Positions 17,102-26,059 of a DNA stretch of 64,000 bases are shown here, in pieces; position 1 is the first letter of the stretch, and every line of letters begins with the position of its first letter. Made by a program: the position numbers and the translations under genes. Source of the stretch: Nonomuraea soli (GTDB lineage Bacteria; Actinomycetota; Actinomycetes; Streptosporangiales; Streptosporangiaceae); contig NZ_JACDUR010000004.1 in NCBI RefSeq assembly GCF_013761175.1, positions 930,001-994,000 on the forward strand, read 5' to 3'. Under the pieces are notes generated by a model, which was not told the DNA's origin, ran no database searches, and saw only the letters and a list, made by a program, of their open reading frames with translations.

Positions 17102-19504
17102 ATGCTCTGGTTGCTCTCACCCCTCCGGCGTTTCGGTGCATGCATGCGATTAGCCCTGCGGAATTGGCGCGTGCGCTGGCGACTCATCGCGATCATCATC
17201 GTGCCCGCGGTCGCCGCGCTCGTCATGGGCGGGTTGCAGGTGGCCGGCTCCATGAGGCAGGCCGATCAGTACCAGCTCGTCATGGACCGTGCCCAGCTCG
17301 GCGAGACGATCTACGAGCTGATCCACAATCTGTCGGCCGAGCGCGACCAGGCGGTGCGCTACATCTCCGCCTCACGCGCCGAGACCAGGCTCGCCTCGCT
17401 CCAGCGGGCCTTCGGCCGGGTGGACACGATCGTCGCCACGGTGACCACGCAGGCCGCCCGCCTCGATCCTCCCTCGGAGCCCGCCGGTCGCATCGTGGCC
17501 AGACTGGAGCAGCTCCCGCTCGTCCGCGACCTCGTGCTGACCAGCGAGCTCCCCGCCCTGTCGGCGATGGCACGCTACGACGATCTCGTCACCGTGCTGC
17601 AGGAGTTCAACCAGGAGATCGCCCGCGACAGCCCCGAAGGCCAGATCAAGAACACCACCCTCGCCCTGGCCGCGTTGTCACGGGCCAAGGACCAGGCGGC
17701 CAGGCTGCGCTCGGTCATGACCGGGGTCCTGCTGGCGGGAGAGCTGCGCCCGGCCCAGCTGAACGTCCTCATCGGCGCCCAGGCACGCGTGGAGGGCGAG
17801 GTCGCCACCTACCGGCAGCTGGCCACCGTCGAGCAGCGCCAGCTCTACCACGACACCGTGACGGGCCAGAAGATCGACCAGGCCGAGCTGTACCGGATGG
17901 TGGCGCTGACCCAGGCGGAGAACGGGCGGACCATCCTCGACCTGGTCCCCGGCAGCAGTCGCGACGCCGAGCTGTGGTCGGAGGCCGCCTGCGCCAAGGT
18001 CGACGCGATGCGCCTGCTGGAACAGCGCCTGATGCAGTCGATCCACGTGCACACCCTGGCGTTGCGCTCCCAGGCCCACCGCGACGGCGGCATCGCCGCG
18101 CTCGCCACCGGCGCCATGATCCTGCTCGTCCTCCTGGTCGCCCTGGCCATGGCCCGGTCGCTGGTGCGGCCGCTGCGGCGGCTGCGCAGCGAGGCCCTGC
18201 AGATCGCCAACGAGCGGCTGCCCGAGACCGTCCGGATGCTGCGCGAGCACGGCGAGCACGCCGCGCCGCCGGTGGAGCCCATCGGCGTGCACGGCGACGA
18301 CGAGGTCGGCGATCTCGCGCGGGCCTTCGACGAGGTCCACCGCGAGGCCGTACGGCTGGCGCAGGAGGAAGCCGGCGTGCGGGCCAACGTCAACGCCATG
18401 TTCGTCAACCTCTCCCGCCGCTCCCAGGCACTGGTCGAGCGGCAGATCACCCTCATCGACAGCCTCGAACAGGGGGAGTGGCAGCCCGACACGCTCACCA
18501 AGCTCGACCTGCTGGCCACCCGCATGCGACGCAACGGCGACAACCTGCTGGTGCTGGCCGGGCAGGATCCGGTCAGGCGCTGGACGCAGCCGGTCAGGCT
18601 GAGCGACATCGCCGTGGCCGTCCTGGAGGAGCTGGAGGACTCGGAGCGGGTGTCGGCGCATATGCCCGACGGGGTCGCGGTCAGCGGCGAGGCCGCCAAC
18701 GACCTCGTGCACCTGCTGGCCGAGCTCGCCGAGAACGCGCTGGCCTACTCCCCGCTGGCCAGCCCGGTGACGATGGCGGGCAGCCGCTTCGACGGTGGGG
18801 GGATCATGGTGGCGCTGTCGGACGTGGGCATCGGCATGACGCCCGACGAGGTGCTGCAGGCCAACCAGCGCCTGGCGCACGCCGCGGCGATGGACGTGAC
18901 GGCGTCGCGGCGCATGGGGCACTTCGTGGTCGCCCGCCTGGCCAGGCGGCACCGCATCCGCGTCCAGGTGCGGGCCAACGAGGAGGGCGGGCTGACGGCG
19001 CTGGTCCTGCTGCCCTCCGCGCTGCTCACCAGCCCCGTGGAGGGCGGCCTGCGGGTCAGGCTCAGGCCGCGGGTGAGGCCGGTGACGCCGCCGTGGCCTC
19101 CCGACACCACAGCGGGGCTCGCGGACCTGTCGCTGCCGCTGGGCGCCCACCCGCTGGTGCCCGAGCCGGGGGGATCGGAGGACGACTTCCTGCCGATCTT
19201 CGCCTCCGTGCAGTCCGCGTGGTTCGGCGCGGACGGCGAGTGGGGTTCGGCCAAGACCGACGAGGGCTGGAACGCCGCGGCGGTCGTGGGCAACCCGGTG
19301 AAGGACCCTCCGACCGCGGCGGGACTGCCCAAGCGGGTGCCCAAGGCCAACCTGGTGCCCGGCTCCGCGCCCAGCGGGGCGATGCCCAGAGGTGTGACGC
19401 CCACGCCGACGCACGCGCCCGCCTCGCTGGTGCGCAGCAGGCTGAACAGCTTCCAGGAGGGCGTGCGGGCCGCCAAGGCGGACATCAGCGAGGGACGGCT
19501 CTGA
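17102..19504 (+). CDS. Orphan CvnA-type sensor protein with altered H-box
   Basis: Up to 800 residues with the CvnA layout: TM1 (IAIIIVPAVAALVMGGLQVA, about 28-47), extracellular NIT-like helical domain, TM2 (about 335-353), HAMP, helical segment, HATPase (N-box LLAELAENALAYSP about 543, DVGIGMTPDE) and a short tail. The tail keeps DDFLPIFASVQSAWF, PKANLVPG and SRLNSFQEGVRAAKADI. Where the other CvnAs read LDHLATRMRR this one reads LDLLATRMRR, so the candidate phosphoacceptor His is Leu. No cvnB-D follow; the next gene is a convergent ABC ATPase. ATG 17144 is an alternative start. A TTA codon lies at 17150. Confidence 0.85.
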   Translation: MLWLLSPLRRFGACMRLALRNWRVRWRLIAIIIVPAVAALVMGGLQVAGSMRQADQYQLVMDRAQLGETIYELIHNLSAERDQAVRYISASRAETRLASLQRAFGRVDTIVATVTTQAARLDPPSEPAGRIVARLEQLPLVRDLVLTSELPALSAMARYDDLVTVLQEFNQEIARDSPEGQIKNTTLALAALSRAKDQAARLRSVMTGVLLAGELRPAQLNVLIGAQARVEGEVATYRQLATVEQRQLYHDTVTGQKIDQAELYRMVALTQAENGRTILDLVPGSSRDAELWSEAACAKVDAMRLLEQRLMQSIHVHTLALRSQAHRDGGIAALATGAMILLVLLVALAMARSLVRPLRRLRSEALQIANERLPETVRMLREHGEHAAPPVEPIGVHGDDEVGDLARAFDEVHREAVRLAQEEAGVRANVNAMFVNLSRRSQALVERQITLIDSLEQGEWQPDTLTKLDLLATRMRRNGDNLLVLAGQDPVRRWTQPVRLSDIAVAVLEELEDSERVSAHMPDGVAVSGEAANDLVHLLAELAENALAYSPLASPVTMAGSRFDGGGIMVALSDVGIGMTPDEVLQANQRLAHAAAMDVTASRRMGHFVVARLARRHRIRVQVRANEEGGLTALVLLPSALLTSPVEGGLRVRLRPRVRPVTPPWPPDTTAGLADLSLPLGAHPLVPEPGGSEDDFLPIFASVQSAWFGADGEWGSAKTDEGWNAAAVVGNPVKDPPTAAGLPKRVPKANLVPGSAPSGAMPRGVTPTPTHAPASLVRSRLNSFQEGVRAAKADISEGRL

Positions 19505-19506
19505 CA

Positions 19507-19531
19507 GGGCGCCTGACAGCGGAGGGCGCCC
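19507..19531 (+). terminator. Hairpin after orphan cvnA
   Basis: GGGCGCC (19507-19513) pairs with GGCGCCC (19525-19531) around an 11-base loop, just after the stop, between convergent genes. There is no U-run. Confidence 0.4.
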
Positions 19532-19561
19532 GGCACCCGCCGCGGGGATCAGGTGCGGGGA

Positions 19562-20335
19562 TCAGGCGTGGGTGCGCTCGACGCCGCGCACCAGGCGGCC
19601 CACCTCGGCGCGCAGGTGCACGAAGTCGGGGTGCTCGCGCGTGGTGATCTGGTCGCGCGGCGCGGGCAGGTCCACCTTCAGGTCGCCGACCACGTGGGCC
19701 GGGGCCTTCGACAACACCACGACCCGGTCACCGACGTAGACGCTCTCGTCGATGTCGTGGGTGATGAGCACGATGGTCATCGTGTGGTGCCCGCGCACCT
19801 GCAGGACCAGGTCCTCCAGGTCCTCGCGGGTCTGCGCGTCGACCGAGCCGAAGGGCTCGTCCATGAGCATCAGGGTGGGGCGGTAGGCCAGCGCCCGGGC
19901 GATGGAGACCCGCTGCTGCATGCCTCCCGACAGCTGGAAGGGGTACTTCTTGCCCGCCCCGGCCAGGCCCACGGACTCCAGGGCCTCCTCGGCGGCGGCT
20001 CTGCGCCGGGCCTTGTCCATGGTGCGCCGCCGCAGGGGCATGGCGACGTTGTCGGCCACCGTCATCCAGGGGAACAACGAGCGGCTGTAGTCCTGGAAGA
20101 CCACCGCGAGGTCGTCGGGGGTCTTGGTAACGGTGCGCCCCCCGATGGCGATCTGGCCGCCGGTGGGCTTGATGAGCCCGGCGATCGAGCGCAGGAGGGT
20201 GGACTTCCCGCAGCCGGAAGGGCCCACGATGCACAGCAGTTCGCCCTCGGCCACGCTGAGGCTCAGCCCGTCGATGGCGTGGTGGGCGGAGGGGCCGCTG
20301 CCGTATGTGTGCGTGAGGTTCGAAATCTCGAGCAA
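19562..20335 (-). CDS. SsuB/TauB/NrtD-type ABC importer ATPase
   Basis: About 257 residues. Walker A GPSGCGKSTLLRSIAGL (about 41-57), Q-loop VFQDYSRSLFPWMTV, signature LSGGMQQRVSIARA, Walker B LMLMDEPFGSVD and switch LITHDIDESVYVGD are all present. This is the nitrate/sulfonate/taurine ATPase group, matching the binding proteins and permeases of the region. TTG 20335 (reading LEISNLTHTYG) is preferred because AAGGA lies about 7 bases upstream; a longer frame reaches 20416. It is separated from its likely partners (23440-27036) by three plus-strand genes. Confidence 0.88.
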   Translation of the reverse strand: MLEISNLTHTYGSGPSAHHAIDGLSLSVAEGELLCIVGPSGCGKSTLLRSIAGLIKPTGGQIAIGGRTVTKTPDDLAVVFQDYSRSLFPWMTVADNVAMPLRRRTMDKARRRAAAEEALESVGLAGAGKKYPFQLSGGMQQRVSIARALAYRPTLMLMDEPFGSVDAQTREDLEDLVLQVRGHHTMTIVLITHDIDESVYVGDRVVVLSKAPAHVVGDLKVDLPAPRDQITTREHPDFVHLRAEVGRLVRGVERTHA

Positions 20336-20568
20336 GCTGGATTCCTTGAGGCGCGAGCTACCTGAGCATGGGGACTCTATCCGACCATTGGTCCGGGAGC
20401 CACGCGAGCGCACCAATTACCGACAAAATGGGTCAAATGCACTTTTCGGGAGGCTTGCAACTTTAGTTAACTACGCCGGGATATCATCTCACCTGCCTCG
20501 TTGACATCGCTTCGCTGAAGATGGTCGGATTTTCCAGCCGCTTCACCCCTCCCCTCACTGGAGATTCG
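20336..20568. promoter_or_regulatory. Divergent intergenic region
   Basis: This 233-base segment lies between the minus-strand ABC ATPase and the plus-strand DUF1838 gene. Around 20440-20480 it is clearly richer in A and T than its surroundings (for example ACTTTAGTTAAC). A TTGACA lies at about 20502. Promoters for both directions are expected here, but I cannot assign a -10 box with confidence. Confidence 0.4.
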
Positions 20569-21546
20569 ATGAACAAGCGTTTAGCCACGTCAATCGCGAT
20601 GTGCGTGGTGATGCTCGCCTCCACGGGCACCGCCGCCGTGGCGGAGGAGACCTCCGACCCCACCCACCCGGGACCGGTCTACATCCAGGTCACCGACCAG
20701 GCCGGCAAGCTCGCCCTGCAGACGTACGGCCGGCCCGACGGGGAGGACATGGTCTTCCGCATCTCCGGTTCGGTCTACGCCAACGTCGAGGGCAACGCCC
20801 TGGCGCCCGGCATCGTCCACGGGCAGAAGCTCTTCAACATCGAGGGCTACAACATCAGGCAGCTGTACCGGGTGCCCAACACCAACCAGCTCTACCAGCT
20901 CTCGCGCGAGATCGTCTTCTACACCGACCCCAACAACCCCACGCAGATCCTGACGCAGTGGACCAACCCGATCGACGGCAAGACCTACCCGGTCGTCCCG
21001 ATCAACAACGCCAACGTGAACTTCGGTCCCTTCAACGTCACCTCCAGCTTCGTCGGCCCCACCCTGCGCACGATGCACGACGAGGTCGAGTGGACCAGCG
21101 ACATCCCGGTGCGCACGAACTTCGGCACCACCCTGGGGGAGAGCTTCGGGCTGAAGAACGGCACCTACTCGGCGATGGAGATGTTCGACTTCTACGTCGA
21201 CCTCGACGAGGTGTACGCCAGGGCCACCGGCAACGGCTGGTACCCCGCCGGGCACATGAAGACCAAGATCAGCTGGGCGCGCACGAGCCCGTGGGCGCCG
21301 TTCATGTGCCTGCCCGAGACGAGTGTCCAGGGGCAGCTCACCTACCACGCCCGCAGCTGGTCGCTGGCGGGCTACTCCAGCCTGGAGCCGTGGATCCGCA
21401 CCGCCGTCGACGCCAACTGGCCGCTGTACAAGACCAGCCCCAGCGCCCCCGGTACGAGCGAGAACTCCTGGACCTCCTTCTACAACAAGCAGCTGGGCGG
21501 TGGCACCTCCACCTGGGCCCAGTGGTGCGCGACCAACGGAGCGTAG
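20569..21546 (+). CDS. Secreted DUF1838-family protein
   Basis: About 325 residues. A Sec-type signal peptide (MNKRLATSIAMCVVMLASTG..., predicted cleavage after TAAVA, about residue 26) precedes a DUF1838 domain: DGEDMVFRISGSVYANVEG, LFNIEGYNIRQL, EIVFYTDP and QWTNPIDGKTYPVV. The family function is unknown. ATG 20569 has GGAG 5 bases upstream; a longer frame from 20521 would hide the signal. It opens a three-gene unit with an aldehyde dehydrogenase and a lipocalin-like protein (gaps 4 and -1 bases). It has a TTA codon at residue 5. Confidence 0.82.
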   Translation: MNKRLATSIAMCVVMLASTGTAAVAEETSDPTHPGPVYIQVTDQAGKLALQTYGRPDGEDMVFRISGSVYANVEGNALAPGIVHGQKLFNIEGYNIRQLYRVPNTNQLYQLSREIVFYTDPNNPTQILTQWTNPIDGKTYPVVPINNANVNFGPFNVTSSFVGPTLRTMHDEVEWTSDIPVRTNFGTTLGESFGLKNGTYSAMEMFDFYVDLDEVYARATGNGWYPAGHMKTKISWARTSPWAPFMCLPETSVQGQLTYHARSWSLAGYSSLEPWIRTAVDANWPLYKTSPSAPGTSENSWTSFYNKQLGGGTSTWAQWCATNGA

Positions 21547-21550
21547 CTGT

Positions 21551-22942
21551 ATGACACAGGTCAGGAACCCGCTGACCGGGAAGCCCGACCACGTGCTGTG
21601 CCCGCCGTCCGCCGCGCACCTCGCGTCGGCGGCGGCGGGACTGCGCGAGGCGGCCGCGGCCTGGCGGGCGACGGACAGGGGTCCTGCCCTGACCCGGCTG
21701 GCACAGGCCATCGCGACCGACGATGCCCTGCTGGAGGCGCTGGTCGCCGACACCGGGCGGACGGGCGAGTCGCTGCTGGAACGGCAGATCGTGGCCGGGC
21801 TGATCCACCGCTGGGTGGCCCAGGCTCCCGCCCTGCTCGCCGCGCCCGACGACGCCCCGGCCTCGCTGCCGGGGATCGTCGTCGGCGGCGAGGCCGTGCC
21901 GTACGAGCTGGTCGGGGTGATCAGCCCGTGGAACCTGCCGCTGCTGCTCGGCATGATCGACGCGGTTCCCGCCCTGGCCGCGGGGTGCGCCGTGATCGTC
22001 AAGCCGAGCGAGGTCACCCCCCGCTTCATCGAGCCGCTGATGCGGCTGGTGCCGGAGGAGGTGCCGCTGCTGCTGGTCGAGGGCGACGGCACCACAGGCG
22101 CCGAGATGGTGCCGCTGGTCGACGCGCTGGTCTTCACCGGCAGCGTCCCCACCGGCAGGAAGGTCGCACAAGCCGCCGCCCGCGCCTTCGTCCCGGCCTT
22201 CCTCGAACTCGGCGGCAAGGACCCGGCGATCGTGCTGGAGGGCGCCGACCTGGACAGGACCGCCTCGGCGATCCTGTGGGGCGCCACGGCCAACGCCGGG
22301 CAGTCGTGCCAGTCGATCGAGCGGATCTACGTCGAGCGGTCGGTCCACGACGAGTTCGTGGACCTGCTCGCCGCCAAGGCCGGCGCGGTCGGGCTCACCT
22401 GCGAGGGCGGGCCGATCGGCCCGATCATCGCGGCCGACCAGGTCGAGGTCATCGAGCGGCACCTGGCCGACGCCGTCGAACGCGGCGCGCGCGTGCACAC
22501 CGGCGGCGTGGTCGAGGAGCACGGCGGCGGCCTGTGGTGCCGCCCGACCGTCCTGTCCGGCGTCGACCACTCGATGCTCGTCATGACCGAGGAGACGTTC
22601 GGCCCGCTGTTGCCGGTGATGCCGGTGGCCGACGCCGACGAGGCGGTGGCCATGGCCAACGACTCCGCCTACGGCCTGTCGGCGGCGGTCTTCGCCGCCG
22701 ACGAGACCGGCGCCAGGGCCGTCGCGGCGCGTCTGCAGGTGGGCGCGGTGAGCGTCAACGACGCCTCGCTGACCGCCCTGGTCCACGAGGGCGAGAAGAA
22801 CTCCTTCAAGCTGTCCGGCCTGGGCGGCTCACGCATGGGCAAGGCCTCGATCCAGCGCTTCGTGCGACGCCGGTCCTACCTGGTCAACCGTTCCCAAGGT
22901 GCGGATCCTTGGTGGCACAACACTGAGAAGGGCGAAAACTGA
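21551..22942 (+). CDS. Aldehyde dehydrogenase family protein
   Basis: A 463-residue NAD(P)-dependent aldehyde dehydrogenase: SPWNLPLLLGMIDAVPALAAG (cofactor loop), VFTGSVPTGRKV, base Glu in LELGGKDP (about 221), nucleophile Cys in NAGQSCQSIERIYV (about 256), and EETFGPLLPVMPV. It is distinct from the enzyme at 9822. ATG 21551 starts 4 bases after the DUF1838 stop, and the stop overlaps the next ATG (TGATG), indicating one transcript. The natural aldehyde is unknown; the unit sits inside an ABC-importer region, so catabolism of an imported compound is plausible. Confidence 0.88.
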   Translation: MTQVRNPLTGKPDHVLCPPSAAHLASAAAGLREAAAAWRATDRGPALTRLAQAIATDDALLEALVADTGRTGESLLERQIVAGLIHRWVAQAPALLAAPDDAPASLPGIVVGGEAVPYELVGVISPWNLPLLLGMIDAVPALAAGCAVIVKPSEVTPRFIEPLMRLVPEEVPLLLVEGDGTTGAEMVPLVDALVFTGSVPTGRKVAQAAARAFVPAFLELGGKDPAIVLEGADLDRTASAILWGATANAGQSCQSIERIYVERSVHDEFVDLLAAKAGAVGLTCEGGPIGPIIAADQVEVIERHLADAVERGARVHTGGVVEEHGGGLWCRPTVLSGVDHSMLVMTEETFGPLLPVMPVADADEAVAMANDSAYGLSAAVFAADETGARAVAARLQVGAVSVNDASLTALVHEGEKNSFKLSGLGGSRMGKASIQRFVRRRSYLVNRSQGADPWWHNTEKGEN

Positions 22943-23385
22943 TGGGACTGCGCGAGGACATGCCGCTGCTGGCACGGCACGAGGGCGAGTGGGAGGGCAC
23001 CTACACCCACCTCGACGGCGAGGGCAACCTCATCGACCGGCACCGCTCGCACCTGACCTGCCGGATCGTCGACGACGTGACCTACCACCAGACCAACCGT
23101 TACACCTGGGACGACGGCCGTACGGAGGTCCTGGAGTTCCCGGGCACGTATCTGGGCGAGGGCCGCTGCGGTTTCGACACCGAGCGCATCAGGGGCACGT
23201 TCTGGGAGCTCGACGACTCGACGATCTACCTGCACTGGATCTACAAGGCCGAGGGCGAGGACATGCGGCTGTTCGAGCTGATCGTGCTGAGCGACGACGG
23301 CAAGAGCAAGAGCCGGGTGTGGCAGTGGATCAGGAACGGGGAGTGCGTCAAGCGCACCCTCATCGACGAGAAGCGTGTGGCCTAG
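22942..23385 (+). CDS. Lipocalin-like protein, DUF3598-type
   Basis: A 147-residue beta-rich soluble protein: LARHEGEWEGTYTHLDGEG at the start, then alternating strands (HLTCRIVDDVTYHQTNRYTW, GTYLGEGRCGF, TIYLHWIYKAEGEDM, WQWIRNGECVKR). The W-E-G-x-Y opening and strand order resemble small lipocalin/DUF3598 proteins that bind hydrophobic ligands. The assignment is by pattern only. There is no signal peptide, so it should be cytosolic. It is coupled to the preceding aldehyde dehydrogenase by a one-base TGATG overlap. Confidence 0.65.
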   Translation: MGLREDMPLLARHEGEWEGTYTHLDGEGNLIDRHRSHLTCRIVDDVTYHQTNRYTWDDGRTEVLEFPGTYLGEGRCGFDTERIRGTFWELDDSTIYLHWIYKAEGEDMRLFELIVLSDDGKSKSRVWQWIRNGECVKRTLIDEKRVA

Positions 23386-23393
23386 ACAGCAGA

Positions 23394-23427
23394 AAAGGGG
23401 AGGCGGGTGTTCGCCCGCCTCCCCTTT
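23394..23427. terminator. Bidirectional intrinsic terminator
   Basis: AAAGGGGAGGCGGG pairs perfectly with CCCGCCTCCCCTTT (14 bp) around TGTTCG, with T-rich sequence on the plus side and AAAA on the other side. It lies between convergent genes ending at 23385 and 23440 and can serve both. Confidence 0.85.
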
Positions 23428-23439
23428 CTCTTTGCCTGC

Positions 23440-24267
23440 CTACAGGTCGGAGGCGGCCTTCCTGGACTGGTGGTGCCACGAGAGCACCACCCGCTCCACG
23501 GCGATGAAGGCCGAGTTGAGCACGATGCCCAGCACGCCGAGCAGGACGATGCCCGCCCACATGGCCGGGATGTCGAACTCGCTCTGGGCCTCCAGCAGCC
23601 GGTGTCCGATGCCCTCGCTGCTGCCCACCAGCTCGGAGACGACCATCATGATCAGCGCCAGGGAGACGCTGAGCCGCAGTCCCGCGAAGATCTTGGGCGC
23701 GGCGGCGGGCAGGATGATACGGAGAATGCGCTGCGTCGTGCTGACCCGGAAGACCGTGCCCGTCTCGATGTACTGGCGGTCGACGTAGCGCGCGCCGTCC
23801 ATCGAGTTGATCAGCACCGGCCAGATGACGCCGTAGACGATCGACGCCACCTGCATCGGGGTGCCGATCTTGAACAGCAGCAGGAAGACCGGCAGCAACG
23901 TGGAGGGCGGCACCGAGCGTCCGAAGTGCAGCAGCGGCTCCACGAGCGCCGCCAGCCTGGCCGATCGGCCCAGCATCAGCCCCACGACCACCCCGGCGGC
24001 CGCCGCGGCGGCCCAGCCCACGAAGAGCCTGGTCAGGCTGGGCACCAGGTCGTCGAGCGCCTCGTCGGTCAGGAAGGCCTGCGACAGGGGCCCGGAGAAC
24101 CACATCTCGTGCAGGCGCACCACGATCACCGACGGCGGCGGGAAGTAGACGGCCTCCAGCTGCCTGGTGCTCACCTCCCAGACGACCGCCGTCACCGGGA
24201 TCAGCCAGTACCACAGCAGGCCGGTGCCGAAGCGGCCGACACGGCCGCGTCGTGCCGCGAGCGTCAT
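23440..24267 (-). CDS. SsuC/TauC-type ABC importer permease
   Basis: A 275-residue inner-membrane permease of the nitrate/sulfonate type with about six hydrophobic segments. The EAA-type loop IETGTVFRVSTTQRILRIILP is followed by AAAPKIFAGLRLSVSLALIMM and VVSELVGSSEGIGHRLLEAQ, a family hallmark. ATG 24267 is chosen because it overlaps the upstream permease stop by four bases; a longer frame to 24363 is an artefact. It is the last gene of a four-gene minus-strand operon. Confidence 0.9.
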   Translation of the reverse strand: MTLAARRGRVGRFGTGLLWYWLIPVTAVVWEVSTRQLEAVYFPPPSVIVVRLHEMWFSGPLSQAFLTDEALDDLVPSLTRLFVGWAAAAAAGVVVGLMLGRSARLAALVEPLLHFGRSVPPSTLLPVFLLLFKIGTPMQVASIVYGVIWPVLINSMDGARYVDRQYIETGTVFRVSTTQRILRIILPAAAPKIFAGLRLSVSLALIMMVVSELVGSSEGIGHRLLEAQSEFDIPAMWAGIVLLGVLGIVLNSAFIAVERVVLSWHHQSRKAASDL

Positions 24268-25046
24268 CCTGCCACCCCCGCCCTGGCCTGGTGCCAGCGG
24301 AAGACCCTGCGCTCGCCCATGGTGAACAGCAGGTTGACGGCCAGGCCGATGAAGCCCGCCCACACCGTGGCCGCGAGCATGCGGTCGACGCGGTTGGCCC
24401 CGCCGGCCAGGGAGATGAAGGTGCCCAGGCCGCCGTCGCCCGCGGCGATGAGCTCCACGCTGACCGCGACGATGAGCGTCACCGAGACGGCGATGCGGAT
24501 GCCGGTGGCGATGAACGGGGCCGCGCTCGGCAGGTTCACCCGCAGGACGACCGCCAGCGGGCCGAAGCCGAAGCTGCGCAGCGTCTCCTTGGCGAGCGGG
24601 TCGACGTCCGCCAGGCCGTACATGGTGTTGATCAGCAGGGGCCAGGCGCAGGTGTAGGCCACCAGGGCCGTCTTGGCGTCCTGGCTGGCCGGGAAGAGGA
24701 ACATGGCCAGCGGGATGAGCGAGACCGACGGGATCGGCCGCAGGAACTCCACCAGGGGCCGCACCGAGCGTTCGACCATCGGCACCGTCCCCAGGAGCAG
24801 ACCCGCGGGAACGGCCGTGACCAGGGCGATCAGCAGGCCCAGCGCGCAGGCCTCCAGCGTGGCCAGCACGTCGATCAGGAACTTCTCTTCGAAGGGAAGG
24901 CCGGCGGCCGCGACCAGCACGTCCGACACATACGGGAGCAGGCCGGGATCGATCAGCCCGACCCGGCCCGCCAGCTCAACGAGGACGAGGAACCCCAGGA
25001 CACCGCAGGCGCCCAGGATTCCTCGTCTGTAACGCGAAGGGGTCAT
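24264..25046 (-). CDS. SsuC/TauC-type ABC importer permease
   Basis: A 260-residue permease paralogous to its neighbour. The loop AKETLRSFGFGPLAVVLRVNLPSA fits the EAA motif, and VELIAAGDGGLGTFISLAGG replaces the usual SELIG...GLG. The stops and starts of this gene overlap both neighbours by four bases. Two different permeases suggest a heterodimeric channel served by one ATPase, probably that at 19562. Confidence 0.9.
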   Translation of the reverse strand: MTPSRYRRGILGACGVLGFLVLVELAGRVGLIDPGLLPYVSDVLVAAAGLPFEEKFLIDVLATLEACALGLLIALVTAVPAGLLLGTVPMVERSVRPLVEFLRPIPSVSLIPLAMFLFPASQDAKTALVAYTCAWPLLINTMYGLADVDPLAKETLRSFGFGPLAVVLRVNLPSAAPFIATGIRIAVSVTLIVAVSVELIAAGDGGLGTFISLAGGANRVDRMLAATVWAGFIGLAVNLLFTMGERRVFRWHQARAGVAG

Positions 25047-26059
25047 CCGGAAATGTTGGCGACGTACGTCGAGACGTCCGGCTTGGCCTTGATGTAGCCC
25101 AGGCCGGTCAGCAGGTCGGCCAGCGCCTGGAACTTGGTCTTGTCGACCTCGGCGGAGAAGACGCCGAGCTTCATGGCCTTGGCGGCCTCGGCCGGGATCT
25201 GGGTGTAGGTCGGGACGACCTCGTCGATGGCGGCGCGGTCACTGCCGGCCAGCGCCTGCGCCTTGGCCAGCGCGCGCTGGAAGGCGGCGGCGGTCTTCGG
25301 GTTCTTGGCGACCCACTCCTCGGTGACGCCCCAGCCGTCGATCGGGAAGGAGGCGGTCGGACCGGACATCGTGTCGATCACCTGGGTCGCGCCGAGCTGC
25401 TGCTGGGCGGCGGTCAGGAACGGCTCCACCAGCCAGGCGGCGTCGACCTTGCCCGAGGCCAGCGCGCCGAGCTGGTCGGCGAACTGCACCGCGACGTACT
25501 TGACGTCCTGGTCGGGGGTGAGACCGGCGGCCTGCAGGTGGGCGTTGGTGACGGCCTGGCCCATGGCCTTGAGGGCGTTGACCGCGATGGTCTTGCCCTT
25601 CAGGTCCGCGGCGGTCTTGACCGCCGAGCCCTTCGGCACCACGACCCCGGCGACGCCGGGCGCGCCCTCCTGGACGTGCTGGATCAGGCGGACCTTGGCC
25701 GCGCCCGAGTCGTTGATCGCGATGAGCGACACGTAGCTGGTGAGGAAGGCGTCCATGCTGCCGTTGAGGATCTTCGGCATCACCGCCTGCGGAGCCTGGA
25801 TGATCTCCGTCTTGACGGTCAGGCCCTCCTCCTTGAAGAAACCGCGCTTCTCGGCGATGAAGAGCGGGGCCGACGACGGCACCGGTACGACACCGACGAG
25901 CAACTCCGTCTTCTCGAGGCCCCCACCGGCCGGGGCGGCGGAGGCCGAGCCGGCGGGCGAAGCCGTCGAGGTGGCGGTCTGGTTGCCACCGGACCCACAG
26001 GCGGTCATGGTCAGCGCGGTGGCCAACCCCGCGACGAATATCTGAGTCAGCCTTCTCAT
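25043..26059 (-). CDS. NrtA/SsuA-type substrate-binding lipoprotein
   Basis: A 338-residue binding protein with lipobox LTMTACGS followed by a Gly/Ser/Ala linker. The mature part has LLVGVVPVPSSAPLFIAEKR, FFKEEGLTVKTEIIQAPQA, VDAAWLVEPFLTAAQQ and PIDGWGVTEEW. It closely resembles the protein encoded just upstream (26056-27036) and more distantly the one at 16017. It is coupled to permease and upstream binding-protein genes by 4-base overlaps. The ligand is not determinable here. Confidence 0.9.
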   Translation of the reverse strand: MRRLTQIFVAGLATALTMTACGSGGNQTATSTASPAGSASAAPAGGGLEKTELLVGVVPVPSSAPLFIAEKRGFFKEEGLTVKTEIIQAPQAVMPKILNGSMDAFLTSYVSLIAINDSGAAKVRLIQHVQEGAPGVAGVVVPKGSAVKTAADLKGKTIAVNALKAMGQAVTNAHLQAAGLTPDQDVKYVAVQFADQLGALASGKVDAAWLVEPFLTAAQQQLGATQVIDTMSGPTASFPIDGWGVTEEWVAKNPKTAAAFQRALAKAQALAGSDRAAIDEVVPTYTQIPAEAAKAMKLGVFSAEVDKTKFQALADLLTGLGYIKAKPDVSTYVANISG

